Made by a program: the position numbers and the translations under genes
The notes under the pieces: model-generated
Database searches by the model: none
Told to the model about the DNA's origin: nothing
The model's input: the letters and a program-made list of their open reading frames with translations, nothing else
Part shown: one piece after another, positions 9,565 to 20,367 of the stretch
Numbering within the stretch: the first letter of the stretch is position 1
Layout of the letters: every line of letters begins with the position of its first letter
From: Methylotenera sp.
Lineage (GTDB): Bacteria > Pseudomonadota > Gammaproteobacteria > Burkholderiales > Methylophilaceae
Length of the DNA: 64,000 nt
NCBI GenBank assembly: GCA_030655015.1
Contig: JAURWJ010000006.1
Location: 1-64,000, forward strand
Reading direction: 5' to 3'

Positions 9565-10662
9565 ATGCAATTACTTCGCAACATGAGCCAAACTTTTAAC
9601 AGCCTGAAATTGTATTATTCACATAATAAAGTGCTGTTGCTCGCCGTTATTGTTTCACTGGTTATGCACGCGGCGCTAGTCACTAAATTCTCACTCACAC
9701 TGCCAGCACAGCTTGATAACCAGCAAACTTTAACCATGCGCTTGGTGAAATTACAGCCCGTGCAAAAATTCTCACCCGCGCCAATCAAAGAAAAAATACC
9801 AAAACCTGAAGCGCCACCAACTGCGCCAACAAAGCCCATAGCAGCAGCACCCCAAATGGAGCCAACAATGGCGCCTTCGGATGACATTGATATATCTGTG
9901 GATACATCAATTGCGCAAGCGGAGGACTCTAGCACGCAAGAAGTTTCACCGGATATTACAGATACAGACTCAATGCCCACAACTGAACCAAGTGATGCGG
10001 CAGAGCAACCGCAACCCCAGGCTTACAAATATGTAGATACATTGTTTGAAGTACGTCGCGGTAGCGACGCAACCGCAGCAGGAGAGGCGCGAATTATATT
10101 CAGCATGACAGCTGACAATACTTACAGGCTAACAAGCTTAACTGAAGCAAAAGGACTAGCATCACTTATATTTGGAAAGCTAAGACAGGTCAGTGAAGGC
10201 GTCGTTACCGATGCTGGATTGGTGCCTCATTATTACTTATACCAATACGGTAATGATGAGAAGAAAATGCAACATGCAGATCTTTTATGGTCAGATGGTG
10301 TTTTAGAAATGTTTAGCGCTAAAGGTAGAAAAACTGAGAAATTATCTTCAGGAACTCAGGATTTTTTGAGCTTTATGTACCAATTTATGTTTACTCCTCC
10401 GCTAGAAATAAACACTATCACCATGACTAATGGCAAAAAACTGCGTACATACACGTATAGCTTTCAAGGTGAAGAGTTGATACAAACAAAATTTGCGATA
10501 CTCAACGCAATTCACTTATTAAAACAAGGGGATGAGGAAGAGAAAACTGAACTTTGGTTGGCTACAGACTATCAATACCTGCCAATTAAGATTCGTAAAA
10601 CCGAAAAAAATGGCTCCGTGATTGAGCAAACTGCAATAAAAATATCTACGATGGCTCCTTAA
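9565..10662 (+). CDS. DUF3108 domain-containing protein
   Basis: N-terminal TM, Pro-rich linker, YEV-like GEARIIFSMTADNTYRLTSLTEAKG...TELWLATDYQYLPIKIRKTEKNGSVIEQ. Confidence 0.8.
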   Translation: MQLLRNMSQTFNSLKLYYSHNKVLLLAVIVSLVMHAALVTKFSLTLPAQLDNQQTLTMRLVKLQPVQKFSPAPIKEKIPKPEAPPTAPTKPIAAAPQMEPTMAPSDDIDISVDTSIAQAEDSSTQEVSPDITDTDSMPTTEPSDAAEQPQPQAYKYVDTLFEVRRGSDATAAGEARIIFSMTADNTYRLTSLTEAKGLASLIFGKLRQVSEGVVTDAGLVPHYYLYQYGNDEKKMQHADLLWSDGVLEMFSAKGRKTEKLSSGTQDFLSFMYQFMFTPPLEINTITMTNGKKLRTYTYSFQGEELIQTKFAILNAIHLLKQGDEEEKTELWLATDYQYLPIKIRKTEKNGSVIEQTAIKISTMAP

Positions 10663-10781
10663 GTTTTCTCAGCTAATTTTGTTAAGAATGTTATGTTAAG
10701 CGCTCTACATAGCTCATTATTTTTCAACTTTTAGGGCATCATCCCAGATTTTCCATTAGATGAAAATGATACCAATAAAAA

Positions 10782-10806
10782 GAGCGGTTATTTCACCGCT
10801 CATTTT
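10782..10806. terminator. Bidirectional intrinsic terminator between convergent genes
   Basis: aaaaa-gagcggt-tatttc-accgctc-atttta. Confidence 0.8.
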
Positions 10807-10828
10807 ATTACGCATAGATCAACTACGC

Positions 10829-13800
10829 CTAATCAATCAGCTCACGCCATATTGCGCGTTTTTGTCCAAAGCCTAAAGGATTGCTACCAAACTCAATAGA
10901 CACCAGTTTTGGCGTTGCTTCATCAGCGGTAGTCACTGAACCCACAGGGTTACCATCTATATATACAATGTTAATGCCGACTGGTGGTGCATTGGTTTTG
11001 GATGAAACAATTCCTGTCCCCGTTGTACCATTACCTCCTCCATTTTTATAGTTAAAGTAGTTCACCCAGCCATAGCCACCTGGGGAACATACAGCATTTG
11101 AGGGCACCGTTGTGGGAACCACCAAAGTACCTGAAACTAGTCTTCCCGCAACGTTCTGGCGCTCACCTGAATCGGGTAAGTCAACATACCAACCATTACC
11201 GCTGGTGAAATAATTTTCAGTGCTATTTGGGGCTGTGCGGGTGGCTCCAGAAGTACTCAAGAGCTGTCCCGTTAAATGAGTACGTGCATTATCAAGAGAT
11301 GCTCCCGTGTCTTTGATTGCATAAATTGTTTGTTGCTGGGTATCTGTCAAATCGCTCACTTCCAAGTATTTACCGGTGCCCACAAACACCACGCGTTCGC
11401 CACCAATTTTTCCCAACTCAGGGCGCGTAGTTATTGGTTGTGCCGTACCATTATCATCTTTCAGTGTGGTCAACAAGAATGGATTGCTACCTGTAGCGCC
11501 TGCAACGTTGATATCAAAACGCCATAAGTTGCCCAATAAATCCCCACCATAAACGTAGACCGCCTCGTTATTTTTACTTGGGGCTTCTATAAACGCAGTG
11601 ATTTTAGCAAGACCACTAGGTGTTGTAGCACTACCCTCACCTGTAGAAATTTTACGAAGTACTGCGCCAGTGTTGGCGTCCAGCACGTAGAGGAACCCCT
11701 TACCAGGATTACTGCCAGTCGTGTTGTTATACCCAGAGGTCAACACCACCACCCAGCGCCCTAATGGGTAGCTACCGTCTGGTTTGAGTTTGGTAACAAC
11801 CGGGTTGCCAAAACTGTAGCCCATATCATTATCACGGCTTGTGTCAAACTCCCACAGCAATGAAGGCGTGTCGCCGGTGACGTTTAGGGCATAATAGCCT
11901 TTTCCGCCGCCATTTAAACCACCGACTAAAATGGTTTTCCAGTCGCTAGAACTTGCGCAGGTTGAAGTGCATACATCAGAAACGGTGGTAGTGCCATTCA
12001 CGTAATTAGTATGCATAGTAGCGTAGTTCTTATCTGCCAGTTTCCACATATTCGGAATTACCATACTAGGAATATATGCCCAACGCTCTGTACCATCTGC
12101 CGCGTTAAAAGCATGCAGCATGCCATCATTTGTTCCTAAATATACAGTATCTGTTCGACTAATGGACTTAAAGCCGGAGTAGCTAGTTTCTAAATAATTA
12201 AAGTTAGGCTGGCCAACAAACACTGGTGCAGATTCCAGAGCATCTCCCATTACTGACTCACGGTAACGAAACACGCGATTTACAGCCGCATTACTATCGC
12301 TATCTTCAAAACCTTTTTCACCACGCAGGTAGTTCACTAAGTTAGCCTCCTTAGCAATAGTCTGCTGCGTCGCTGGGTCCAAAGATGTCCATTGGCTGAG
12401 GTTGTCTTCTAAGAAGTCGCTTTCGAAATTGCCATTTAGCCCCGCAGTGCTTAAGTTAGTGTAAGTGAAATCTGCAAGTGTGCCACTAACATTCATCTTG
12501 ATTGAGCGTGTGCCAGAATTCACTGTAGTACGTAACGTACCTGTACACGCTTTTGGCACCTCTACCTTGCAGCTTGTTCCATCCCATATACTTGGAGAAT
12601 CACAACTTGTGGCACTTGGTGTAACGCAGTAATAGCTGGTACTGCTGCCTGACGTTTGCCCAACAATTGAGCTTGGGCTAGGACAAGAGGTTGTGACGAC
12701 ATCTTCTACGCACCATGTTGCGGCATCGCTCACTGCACCTGTAGTCAAGTTAATGGTACGCGCCTCTAAGTTACCAGTCCATTTAACCGTGGTGTAACTT
12801 GCCACATACGCAAAATTATTACCTGCTACTGGGTTTAGTGTACTCGTTGCCGCCGCCGCACCCGCACCCACTTTAGCGTTAATTTGAGAAAGTGCATCGC
12901 TTAGGCCTTGTGTAAGCTGTGTTGGGTCTTTGGCACTAAAATACGTGCCTTGACCATTGACAGCGGCATGCCAGAGATCGTCCACGGTTGTTTCGGTGCC
13001 AGAATCAGGTTCAGACCAGTTAACTACGGGAGTGCCGTACCCATTGATTAGATTGTAATAATCTTTACCCGCGCCAGTAGGTGCGGGGAAGATTTTAGGA
13101 GGTGATGCGCTCGTATCGTCTTTTTTGATACTTTTGTAATCATTGGTATAAAGCAAAGTACCATTTACACCCAAACCCAGCGTGAAAGTGGTCATATGCT
13201 GCTTAACATTATTATCCGTACCACTGACAAACACATTATTCTCACAAACATCCACACCTAGAGCGCCTTGACAGCTATTAAAACCAGTGACTGATAGATC
13301 TGAGTCACGCAAGTCAGTGTCGTAATAATATTTAGCAACATCCGCAAGGCTATTGGCACTTGCCGTTGGTCCCTCATACATCGGGCGAGGGGTACTTCCA
13401 CCATCCATATTCGTCATGGCAGTACCGTTTATTTTTTTTGCCCCCGAGTCACTGTCATTCCAGTAACCATCGGTGGTGAGCAAAGCAAAGTTCTGCTGAC
13501 AAGAATACTGAACAGGATCTGAAGAGCCGACCGGCTTTTTACCTGCATAGATACGCCCCACGGTAGACAAGGCCGTACGTAATGGGGTGGTGCTACTAGG
13601 GTTGGTGCCGAATAGTTTGGTGTACCATTTGTCTTTCTGTCCACCTGATCCAGCGTCAAATTTATCAATAGGCAAATAATTGTCAGTAGTAATATTGATG
13701 AAACCGACACGGTAACGGCTGTCAATTGGCTTGAACGCTAGGCTTGCCGCACTTTTCATGCTTTGCATACGAGTGCGGTAATAAGCATACCAATTAGCAA

Positions 13801-15202
13801 AATTGGTAATTTCTTGATCATAAGTACAAGTTGCACCAGTACAATCTGTGCGACTTGTGGTCTTAGGGTAACTGGTGGTGCTAGAGATGATATCGGTGCG
13901 CGCAAAGGTGTAAGGTGGTAACGATGCTCCTGTAACTCCTCCTTTAATATCCGTTCCGCTTTGCATGGTGAGCGTTGTACCCGTACTGATATAGGTAATA
14001 TCACCATTAGCTGTAGCCCCAGCTGCCAAGGTTGAAATAATATCTATACGGGAAGTATTCCCTGCATTAATGGTCGCAGTGTATTCTGGATTAGAGTTGT
14101 ATGTATTAATCTGGTTTTTCAACGCAGTAGCAAAGCCAGCATCATTCTCTGTGTTACCCCAGCATATCCCTGGAGATGTTGCACCTAAGATTTCAACCCC
14201 ATTCACTTTAATACTGCTAAAACATTTGTTTTTTGAAGTCCCTCCCACCGTTGCATAACCTGAGGCCGCCACAGCAGTAGCACTTGCTCCCACATAACGA
14301 GGGTACTTGTAAGTAGAGGTTTTAACTGCCTGACAGGTTGTCAGCGACGTATTACTACACCAGCGAGATTTAGCTGCATAAATATAAGTCCCTGTAGCCA
14401 CAGAGGACAAAGTACAGTCTTTTAAATCAGCCTCGGTACAATATTCGGTTGGAACAACATCGTAATAATAGGGTGCGTCATACACGCCCAAGACATTACT
14501 ACTACTGCCACTACTGGTACGCCCATATTTGTAAGTTGCATCCGGGTAACTGTAATCGCTGTTCTTGCGGCAAACAGTGGTGTTAACCAGCTCAGCAGCA
14601 GTGGGATTATTTTTTGTGCACCACACCCGGTCAGGGTAAGAGATGGTTAAATTGGCCGTAGTCGTGCTGACATTCAACTGTGTCTTGTTCTGCTTGTTAT
14701 ACGCATCGGTCAGCACAGCGGTTGGACTAGTTTGGCTAGGTTTTGAAACACCGTCATAACTAACGCCAGGCAAATAGCGAATAGCTGGATTGTAATACTG
14801 TGTGTTCATAGTGCTAGTCATGTAGGGAACATCCCCAACTACACATAGTTTTAAAGCTGTCACACCAAAAGTAACGCTATCGTTATCATCGGCATTATCC
14901 CTGCACACTCCACTGGTGCTGGCGCCGCTTTCTGTCCAAGATACCTTATTGTTGGCGACACCAGAATTATAATCAGACATATAATCTGGCGTGTAATCCT
15001 GCCCCATACTGCCGGAGTTGTCTAAAATGAACATTAGGTTTGGCAACACACTGGTCGTTGTGGCGGTAGGCAGCGGTACGGTGGCTAAATCAACAGTCGC
15101 AGCATTAACTGATGCTGGTAGCAGGCTAACAGCTAGTAGCGTGCTTAGAACCAACGCTTGAATCAGGCTCTGAAAATTTTTGTGTTGTAAACGATTTGTC
15201 AT
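10829..15202 (-). CDS. pilY1: PilY1-like type IV pilus assembly/adhesin protein
   Basis: VWA-like NLMFILDNSGSMG N-terminus; C-terminal beta-propeller VYLGTNDGMLHAFNAADGTERWAYIPSMV. Confidence 0.95.
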   Translation of the reverse strand: MTNRLQHKNFQSLIQALVLSTLLAVSLLPASVNAATVDLATVPLPTATTTSVLPNLMFILDNSGSMGQDYTPDYMSDYNSGVANNKVSWTESGASTSGVCRDNADDNDSVTFGVTALKLCVVGDVPYMTSTMNTQYYNPAIRYLPGVSYDGVSKPSQTSPTAVLTDAYNKQNKTQLNVSTTTANLTISYPDRVWCTKNNPTAAELVNTTVCRKNSDYSYPDATYKYGRTSSGSSSNVLGVYDAPYYYDVVPTEYCTEADLKDCTLSSVATGTYIYAAKSRWCSNTSLTTCQAVKTSTYKYPRYVGASATAVAASGYATVGGTSKNKCFSSIKVNGVEILGATSPGICWGNTENDAGFATALKNQINTYNSNPEYTATINAGNTSRIDIISTLAAGATANGDITYISTGTTLTMQSGTDIKGGVTGASLPPYTFARTDIISSTTSYPKTTSRTDCTGATCTYDQEITNFANWYAYYRTRMQSMKSAASLAFKPIDSRYRVGFINITTDNYLPIDKFDAGSGGQKDKWYTKLFGTNPSSTTPLRTALSTVGRIYAGKKPVGSSDPVQYSCQQNFALLTTDGYWNDSDSGAKKINGTAMTNMDGGSTPRPMYEGPTASANSLADVAKYYYDTDLRDSDLSVTGFNSCQGALGVDVCENNVFVSGTDNNVKQHMTTFTLGLGVNGTLLYTNDYKSIKKDDTSASPPKIFPAPTGAGKDYYNLINGYGTPVVNWSEPDSGTETTVDDLWHAAVNGQGTYFSAKDPTQLTQGLSDALSQINAKVGAGAAAATSTLNPVAGNNFAYVASYTTVKWTGNLEARTINLTTGAVSDAATWCVEDVVTTSCPSPSSIVGQTSGSSTSYYCVTPSATSCDSPSIWDGTSCKVEVPKACTGTLRTTVNSGTRSIKMNVSGTLADFTYTNLSTAGLNGNFESDFLEDNLSQWTSLDPATQQTIAKEANLVNYLRGEKGFEDSDSNAAVNRVFRYRESVMGDALESAPVFVGQPNFNYLETSYSGFKSISRTDTVYLGTNDGMLHAFNAADGTERWAYIPSMVIPNMWKLADKNYATMHTNYVNGTTTVSDVCTSTCASSSDWKTILVGGLNGGGKGYYALNVTGDTPSLLWEFDTSRDNDMGYSFGNPVVTKLKPDGSYPLGRWVVVLTSGYNNTTGSNPGKGFLYVLDANTGAVLRKISTGEGSATTPSGLAKITAFIEAPSKNNEAVYVYGGDLLGNLWRFDINVAGATGSNPFLLTTLKDDNGTAQPITTRPELGKIGGERVVFVGTGKYLEVSDLTDTQQQTIYAIKDTGASLDNARTHLTGQLLSTSGATRTAPNSTENYFTSGNGWYVDLPDSGERQNVAGRLVSGTLVVPTTVPSNAVCSPGGYGWVNYFNYKNGGGNGTTGTGIVSSKTNAPPVGINIVYIDGNPVGSVTTADEATPKLVSIEFGSNPLGFGQKRAIWRELID

Positions 15203-15211
15203 GATGGACTC

Positions 15212-15814
15212 CTAATATACAAATGCTTGTGTATAGCTGACGGTGTTTTTCGGGCCGATGACCTTAACGGTGACCCGGTACATTAAGCTGTCGCTTGGCG
15301 CAGCGTTCAGACAAGGATTTCCGTAATCACAATCAGCATTCGAGTTGGGATCTTCACCCGGTGGCCCAAATAGGCAATGTGTAGGGCTTGATGGGCCTGC
15401 GTTTTTACACATGCGCTGAACCACATAGCTGATGGTATTGCCGCTACTATCTTTGCCGTCAGAGATGCCTATACCTGTTGCCATTTTGGCGTTTTCCTCT
15501 ATCGATGTCTTGGCGTCACCTGTAGAAGTTGCATAATATCCCTCATCCAGATGATCAGCTTCGAGTATCGCTTGATTTCCAAAAACCCAAGTAATTGCGG
15601 TTTCTACACCACTATCAGCAGAAACCGTGGCGGATTGTTTAAAGCCCAGATTCCCGGCAATGATGGTATTGGTATCAACTGAGCGGATGAGCGCAACTGC
15701 AGCTAGTGACATAACGACCAAGGCTATCAGCGCAAAAAAAAGCACGACGCCCCGTTGTTTAGCGCAACGATATTGGCAGGCTTGTGTTGAGTTTATGTTC
15801 AATTTTAGATTCAT
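15212..15814 (-). CDS. pilX: PilX-like pilus assembly protein
   Basis: RGVVLFFALIALVVMSLAAVALIRSVDTNTIIAGNLGFKQSA; between pilW and pilY1; start set to MNLKLN. Confidence 0.9.
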   Translation of the reverse strand: MNLKLNINSTQACQYRCAKQRGVVLFFALIALVVMSLAAVALIRSVDTNTIIAGNLGFKQSATVSADSGVETAITWVFGNQAILEADHLDEGYYATSTGDAKTSIEENAKMATGIGISDGKDSSGNTISYVVQRMCKNAGPSSPTHCLFGPPGEDPNSNADCDYGNPCLNAAPSDSLMYRVTVKVIGPKNTVSYTQAFVY

Positions 15815-15828
15815 AACGATTCCTAGTG

Positions 15829-16938
15829 CTACAGTGCGGCTCTTGACCAAATCATGCTGCGGATCGGAATGATGGTTTCATACACCCGATAGCGATAACG
15901 GCGCCAATCTGCGTTATCTGTCCCATCTGCATTTTTTGAAAGATCAATTTCTGGCGCGGGTGATGCCGTGACCGGGTTGGCAGAGGTGGCATCCCATGCA
16001 CACAGCCCTGTTGGATTGGCATCGGCTGTGGAGCTACACACCGCAGTGACATTCTCTTTTTCCAGCAAACCATTGCGCGCCACAATGGCAATACGCACGG
16101 CTTTGATGCGGTTGCGGCTAGCTACAGTCATGGCAGCTCCCCACGTTGCGCCAGTGGCATCCACCCAACTGGTAATTTGATTATTATTTCCAGCGGCAGA
16201 AATGCCATACTGGGCTTGCATATTCACAATATCTGCGACATTAGGGGCGCCGTTGCGCTCCAGCTGATTATTGTTTACAGCATAAGTGAATGCATTCCAC
16301 CCTCCCATACACGAGATGCTAGCGCCTGATGTAACATCCGTACCATCTTCCAGCTCTATATTTACTGTACCGGAGGCACTGGCCACCGCAGGAACCGCAA
16401 TATCTGTTGGACCAATCACTCGTGTTAACACGCAGGATGCATCACTGATGATGATGGCCGAATCACCTACTTGGCAACCCATATTGTTGTCCACACCAAC
16501 CATCACAGCAGGTGCTGCGGTAGTCGTAGGTGGGCCAATAGTAACTGGGACACCGCCTAGTGGCGTGGTGCCATAGCGTACCGTAACAGTGTCACTGGCT
16601 CCAGCCCCAGCACCGCCATCTGTAATGGTGACCGGAGACAGGGCGCTCGTGCCTAATGAAGTGCATAACAAAGGCGAATTTGTTTTAGCGAAAACGGGCA
16701 GACCATAACCGGCCAACTGCACATCGCGTTGTACGTTATAAAGCGCAATATTGCCATTGGTTTGTGCATCGGCAGTACCCATTGTGGTGCGCTTTTGCCC
16801 TTCGAATACGGAGAACACTTGCATAATCACCAGTGTTACCAGTAAGCCAATGACCAACCCTACCATAATCTCAATCAGGCTAAACCCTGCTTGGTTGCGA
16901 TGCGCACGTATGTAAGGATGCTGAACAATGAATAGCAT
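15829..16938 (-). CDS. pilW: PilW-like minor pilin
   Basis: AGFSLIEIMVGLVIGLLVTLVIMQVF prepilin motif; start set to MLFIVQHP. Confidence 0.9.
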   Translation of the reverse strand: MLFIVQHPYIRAHRNQAGFSLIEIMVGLVIGLLVTLVIMQVFSVFEGQKRTTMGTADAQTNGNIALYNVQRDVQLAGYGLPVFAKTNSPLLCTSLGTSALSPVTITDGGAGAGASDTVTVRYGTTPLGGVPVTIGPPTTTAAPAVMVGVDNNMGCQVGDSAIIISDASCVLTRVIGPTDIAVPAVASASGTVNIELEDGTDVTSGASISCMGGWNAFTYAVNNNQLERNGAPNVADIVNMQAQYGISAAGNNNQITSWVDATGATWGAAMTVASRNRIKAVRIAIVARNGLLEKENVTAVCSSTADANPTGLCAWDATSANPVTASPAPEIDLSKNADGTDNADWRRYRYRVYETIIPIRSMIWSRAAL

Positions 16939-16939
16939 G

Positions 16940-17338
16940 TCAAACTCCATTCTCAATAATGCGTGCACTGGTGGTAACGTTGTGTACTTCCGCATCACCT
17001 GGTGGCTGCCATTCCACCACAATCAGCACCTGCCCAGGCCCCGGGATGGTAATGGTGGCTGTACCATTGGGTAATTCTGGCACGTCAACAATTTTTGCGG
17101 CCACATGCTCAGGGTCGGCCCAAAGCAGCCCCAATTGTTGTTGCGCAATATAGCTGGCATCAGCACGAAATTTGGATGCAGTAGTATTGCTAACCATCGC
17201 CGCTTGCAGACCTACTAAGGCGAGAATTCCCATAGAAAAAATCACAATGGCAATGAGTGATTCCAGAAGCACTATACCCTGCTGTGCACTTGCTACGTGC
17301 CTAGCTGCGACTAAATGGATATTGGATTTACCGCACAT
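16940..17338 (-). CDS. pilV: PilV-like minor pilin
   Basis: QQGIVLLESLIAIVIFSMGILALVGLQAA; start set to MCGKSN. Confidence 0.9.
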   Translation of the reverse strand: MCGKSNIHLVAARHVASAQQGIVLLESLIAIVIFSMGILALVGLQAAMVSNTTASKFRADASYIAQQQLGLLWADPEHVAAKIVDVPELPNGTATITIPGPGQVLIVVEWQPPGDAEVHNVTTSARIIENGV

Positions 17339-17351
17339 TAATTTCTCTCCA

Positions 17352-17897
17352 TTAACATTTACGCGGGTCAGATGCTGACAAACCTGAATATGGATCACAC
17401 ATCCGAGTATTTCCACCCACACCAAGCGTGACTCGAAGTGGTCGATCTGCCGCAGCTACGCTAGAAGTAATATCAACTTGCGTAAACGGCACGGGTGCCG
17501 CACTAACCGTGCCAAGATTATTAAACACAACGGTATCTGAATCTTCAGGCAAAGGCGCAACTGTAATGGCAGTAGATGAGCCCTCAGTTGCTGCACGGGT
17601 CCCCACAACGCCATCCGTCAAGTCTTCACATTGAGTAGCGGTAACACAACTCACAGTCCATGCGGAATTATCACCTAGCACAAACTGTACGGGCGTATTA
17701 CGTTTAACCGCCTCGGCACGCGCCATTTGCAGACCATTTTGAATGGATTCTGCAGCGGTGCGGATGCGAGTGTTTTGTATCCAAGCGTTATAACTGGGAA
17801 GCCCTAGCGCCGCTAAAATACCTATAATTGCGATGCCAATCATCAGCTCTATCAAGCTGAATCCATGCCGTCCCCGATTAGGCAACAAACTTAGCAT
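17352..17897 (-). CDS. fimT: GspH/FimT family pseudopilin
   Basis: [57 protein letters not shown]. Confidence 0.92.
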   Translation of the reverse strand: MLSLLPNRGRHGFSLIELMIGIAIIGILAALGLPSYNAWIQNTRIRTAAESIQNGLQMARAEAVKRNTPVQFVLGDNSAWTVSCVTATQCEDLTDGVVGTRAATEGSSTAITVAPLPEDSDTVVFNNLGTVSAAPVPFTQVDITSSVAAADRPLRVTLGVGGNTRMCDPYSGLSASDPRKC

Positions 17898-18325
17898 GAC
17901 CCACCCTTGCTAGTTAACCAGCACCCAGTACCAGTACCACCATCATAGGTAGAGTTCTTAACATTGGCTTGGTTGACATCAAAAGAAAAATCACTCATGT
18001 CACCAGTGCCTGTCGCTGTGAGTATGTATGTGGTCGCGTCGGCATCACAAGCGTATTCAAAATGTTTACCAGCAACAGGACATGGACCACCCGTATAATC
18101 ACGGTTGTCTTGAAAAAACTGTTCCATTTTCACCCTTGCATCAGCTAGGGTAGAGGTGGCTTCAGCCGCTTTGCCACGCTTTACATAATCGGTATAACTG
18201 GGCAAAGCAATGCTAGCCAAAATGCCAATAATCGCTACGACTATCATGAGTTCTATCAGCGTAAAGCCTTTAGATTTAGCCCCATTTTTATGCTGATAAT
18301 GTTGAAAATTTGCTGAGATACGCAT
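17891..18325 (-). CDS. pilE: PilE-like type IV (minor) pilin
   Basis: [34 protein letters not shown]; first gene of the minor-pilin operon. Confidence 0.92.
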   Translation of the reverse strand: MRISANFQHYQHKNGAKSKGFTLIELMIVVAIIGILASIALPSYTDYVKRGKAAEATSTLADARVKMEQFFQDNRDYTGGPCPVAGKHFEYACDADATTYILTATGTGDMSDFSFDVNQANVKNSTYDGGTGTGCWLTSKGGSC

Positions 18326-18527
18326 TTTATTTCCCCTTTTTACTTAGCATGAATCATGCCCCTAGTGCGGGGCGATGTCTATTGCCAACCGATAATCGGT
18401 AAATTTTGCCGAATAAACGGTTTGTTGTGCCGCAAAATTGAGCGTAAAGTGCGCGCATACAAAACAATGGTAGAATAAACTCAATTTTTAACACTCCCTA
18501 CTAATCGTTTATTCACTATAATTTTCT

Positions 18528-18656
18528 ATGAAAATACCCCACAAAAAAATCATGCTGTTATTACTCGTGAGTTATATTCTAACGGCATGTGGCACCAAAG
18601 GGCCGCTTTATATTCCCGAGCACCAATATCCACAGCCAACGCCCGCAAACAAATAG
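18528..18656 (+). CDS. lptM: LptM/YifL-type small lipoprotein (42 aa; not in the ORF track)
   Basis: Hand translation MKIPHKKIMLLLLVSYILTACGTKGPLYIPEHQYPQPTPANK; LTACG-KGPLY signature; upstream of lysA. Confidence 0.9.
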   Translation: MKIPHKKIMLLLLVSYILTACGTKGPLYIPEHQYPQPTPANK

Positions 18657-18721
18657 AATTTTTACAGGGATCTTTGCTCGAATGTTTTTAGAACTTACAA
18701 ATTGTCGCAGTACTTACCTTA

Positions 18722-18850
18722 CGCCGTTCCCTGAGCCCGTCGAAGGCGGTGCCCTGAGCCCGTCGAAGGGCCAAGTGATGCGCCTTTAAAATTAATGGTC
18801 AACGCACCTATCCCTTCGACAGGCTCAGGGAACGGCGCGGGTGAGTTCAG
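18722..18850. repeat. Cluster of REP-like palindromic units
   Basis: ccgttccctgagcccgtcgaagg, gccctgagcccgtcgaaggg, cccttcgacaggctcagggaacgg. Confidence 0.88.
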
Positions 18851-18989
18851 GGAACGGCGTGAGTGAACTCAAGAAGCGGTGTGGTGGGAATGGTGAAAAT
18901 TTAAGTTTTAAGTTCAAAAAACATTCGTGCAAAGCCCTCTCGTCATTATAATCTTTCAATACAATCTTTAAATACATTAAGTCATTACT

Positions 18990-20240
18990 GTGAATACTTT
19001 TACGCTTAAAAATAATATGCTACATGCTGAAAACGTAGCGCTTGATAATATTGCCAATACATTTGGCACGCCTTGTTATGTATATTCTAAATCTGCATTG
19101 ACCCAAGCATTTTGGCGCTTTAGTGCGGGTTTTAAAGATGCGAACCATTTGGTGTGCTTTGCGGTTAAATCCAATCCTAGTCTTGCTATTTTGAACTTGT
19201 TTGCCAAACTGGGGGCGGGGTTTGATATCGTGTCTGGCGGTGAGCTGGCGCGTGTTTTAGCCGCAGGGGGCGACCCGAAAAAAATCGTGTTCTCAGGCGT
19301 GGGTAAAACTGAAGCTGAAATGCAAGCTGCATTAAATGCGGGTATTTTTTGCTTTAACGTAGAGTCCGTTAGCGAATTGCTACGTTTAAATGATGTGGCA
19401 AATATTATGGGCAAAGTGGCGCCAGTATCGTTGCGCGTAAACCCCAATGTAGATGCAAAAACGCACCCTTATATTTCTACCGGCTTGAAAAATAATAAAT
19501 TCGGCGTGGCGTATGAAGACGCACTGGATATTTATTTGCAAGCCGCAGCTATGCCTAACATTGCGGTACATGGTGTGGATTGCCATATAGGCTCGCAAAT
19601 TACCGAATTATCACCATTTTTAGACGCGTTTGACCGCGTATTGGCGCTGGTTGATGCGCTGGAACAACATGGTATTCATATTCAGCACATTGATGCGGGT
19701 GGCGGCATAGGCATTTGTTATAACGATGAAACGCCGCCAGCATTTGATGATTACGCTACTGCAATGTTGGCAAAACTAGGTGAGCGTAACATTAAGTTAG
19801 TGTTTGAACCAGGCCGCGCCTTAGTTGGCAATGCGGGGGTTTTGCTGACCAAGGTTGAATACTTAAAACAAACTGAATCAAAGAATTTTGCCATTGTAGA
19901 TGCGGCAATGAACGATTTGATGCGCCCCGCGCTATACGATGCCTACCATGACATTAAGGCGGTGCAGCCGCGTGATTCAGATACGATCAACTATGAAATC
20001 GTAGGTCCCGTGTGTGAAAGCGGTGACTTTTTAGGCCACGACAGAATGCTGGCACTGCAAGAAGGGGATTTGCTCGCTATTATGTCTGCGGGTGCTTATG
20101 GCATGAGCATGTCTAGCAATTACAACACCAGGCCGCGCGCGGCTGAGGTGATGGTGGATGGCGACCAAACTTACCTTATTCGTGAGCGAGAGAAAATTGC
20201 CGATTTGTTTGCGCTAGAAAAAATACTGCCAGAAGCTTAA
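18990..20240 (+). CDS. lysA: Diaminopimelate decarboxylase
   Basis: CFAVKSNPSLAILNLFAKLGAGFDIVSGGEL; VVFEPGR-like LVFEPGRALVGNAGVL; GTG start. Confidence 0.97.
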   Translation: MNTFTLKNNMLHAENVALDNIANTFGTPCYVYSKSALTQAFWRFSAGFKDANHLVCFAVKSNPSLAILNLFAKLGAGFDIVSGGELARVLAAGGDPKKIVFSGVGKTEAEMQAALNAGIFCFNVESVSELLRLNDVANIMGKVAPVSLRVNPNVDAKTHPYISTGLKNNKFGVAYEDALDIYLQAAAMPNIAVHGVDCHIGSQITELSPFLDAFDRVLALVDALEQHGIHIQHIDAGGGIGICYNDETPPAFDDYATAMLAKLGERNIKLVFEPGRALVGNAGVLLTKVEYLKQTESKNFAIVDAAMNDLMRPALYDAYHDIKAVQPRDSDTINYEIVGPVCESGDFLGHDRMLALQEGDLLAIMSAGAYGMSMSSNYNTRPRAAEVMVDGDQTYLIREREKIADLFALEKILPEA

Positions 20241-20258
20241 CGCCGGCATTAAGTTAAG

Positions 20259-20336
20259 TAGCCTCGATGCAACGCAGTGAAATCGAGGGTGGTCATGGTC
20301 TAATCCCCTCGATTTCACTGCGTTGCATCGAGGCTA
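20259..20336. repeat. Perfect 31-bp inverted repeat, 16-nt loop
   Basis: tagcctcgatgcaacgcagtgaaatcgaggg (20259-20289) / ccctcgatttcactgcgttgcatcgaggcta (20306-20336). Confidence 0.95.
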
Positions 20337-20367
20337 CGCGCTAACCAAGCTTGCCGAAGGGGGAAAC

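Noticed and set aside
18589-18789. 66-aa ORF upstream of lysA
   Set aside because: Out of frame with the real lptM and its C-terminus is REP sequence (PFPEPVEGGALSPSKG).
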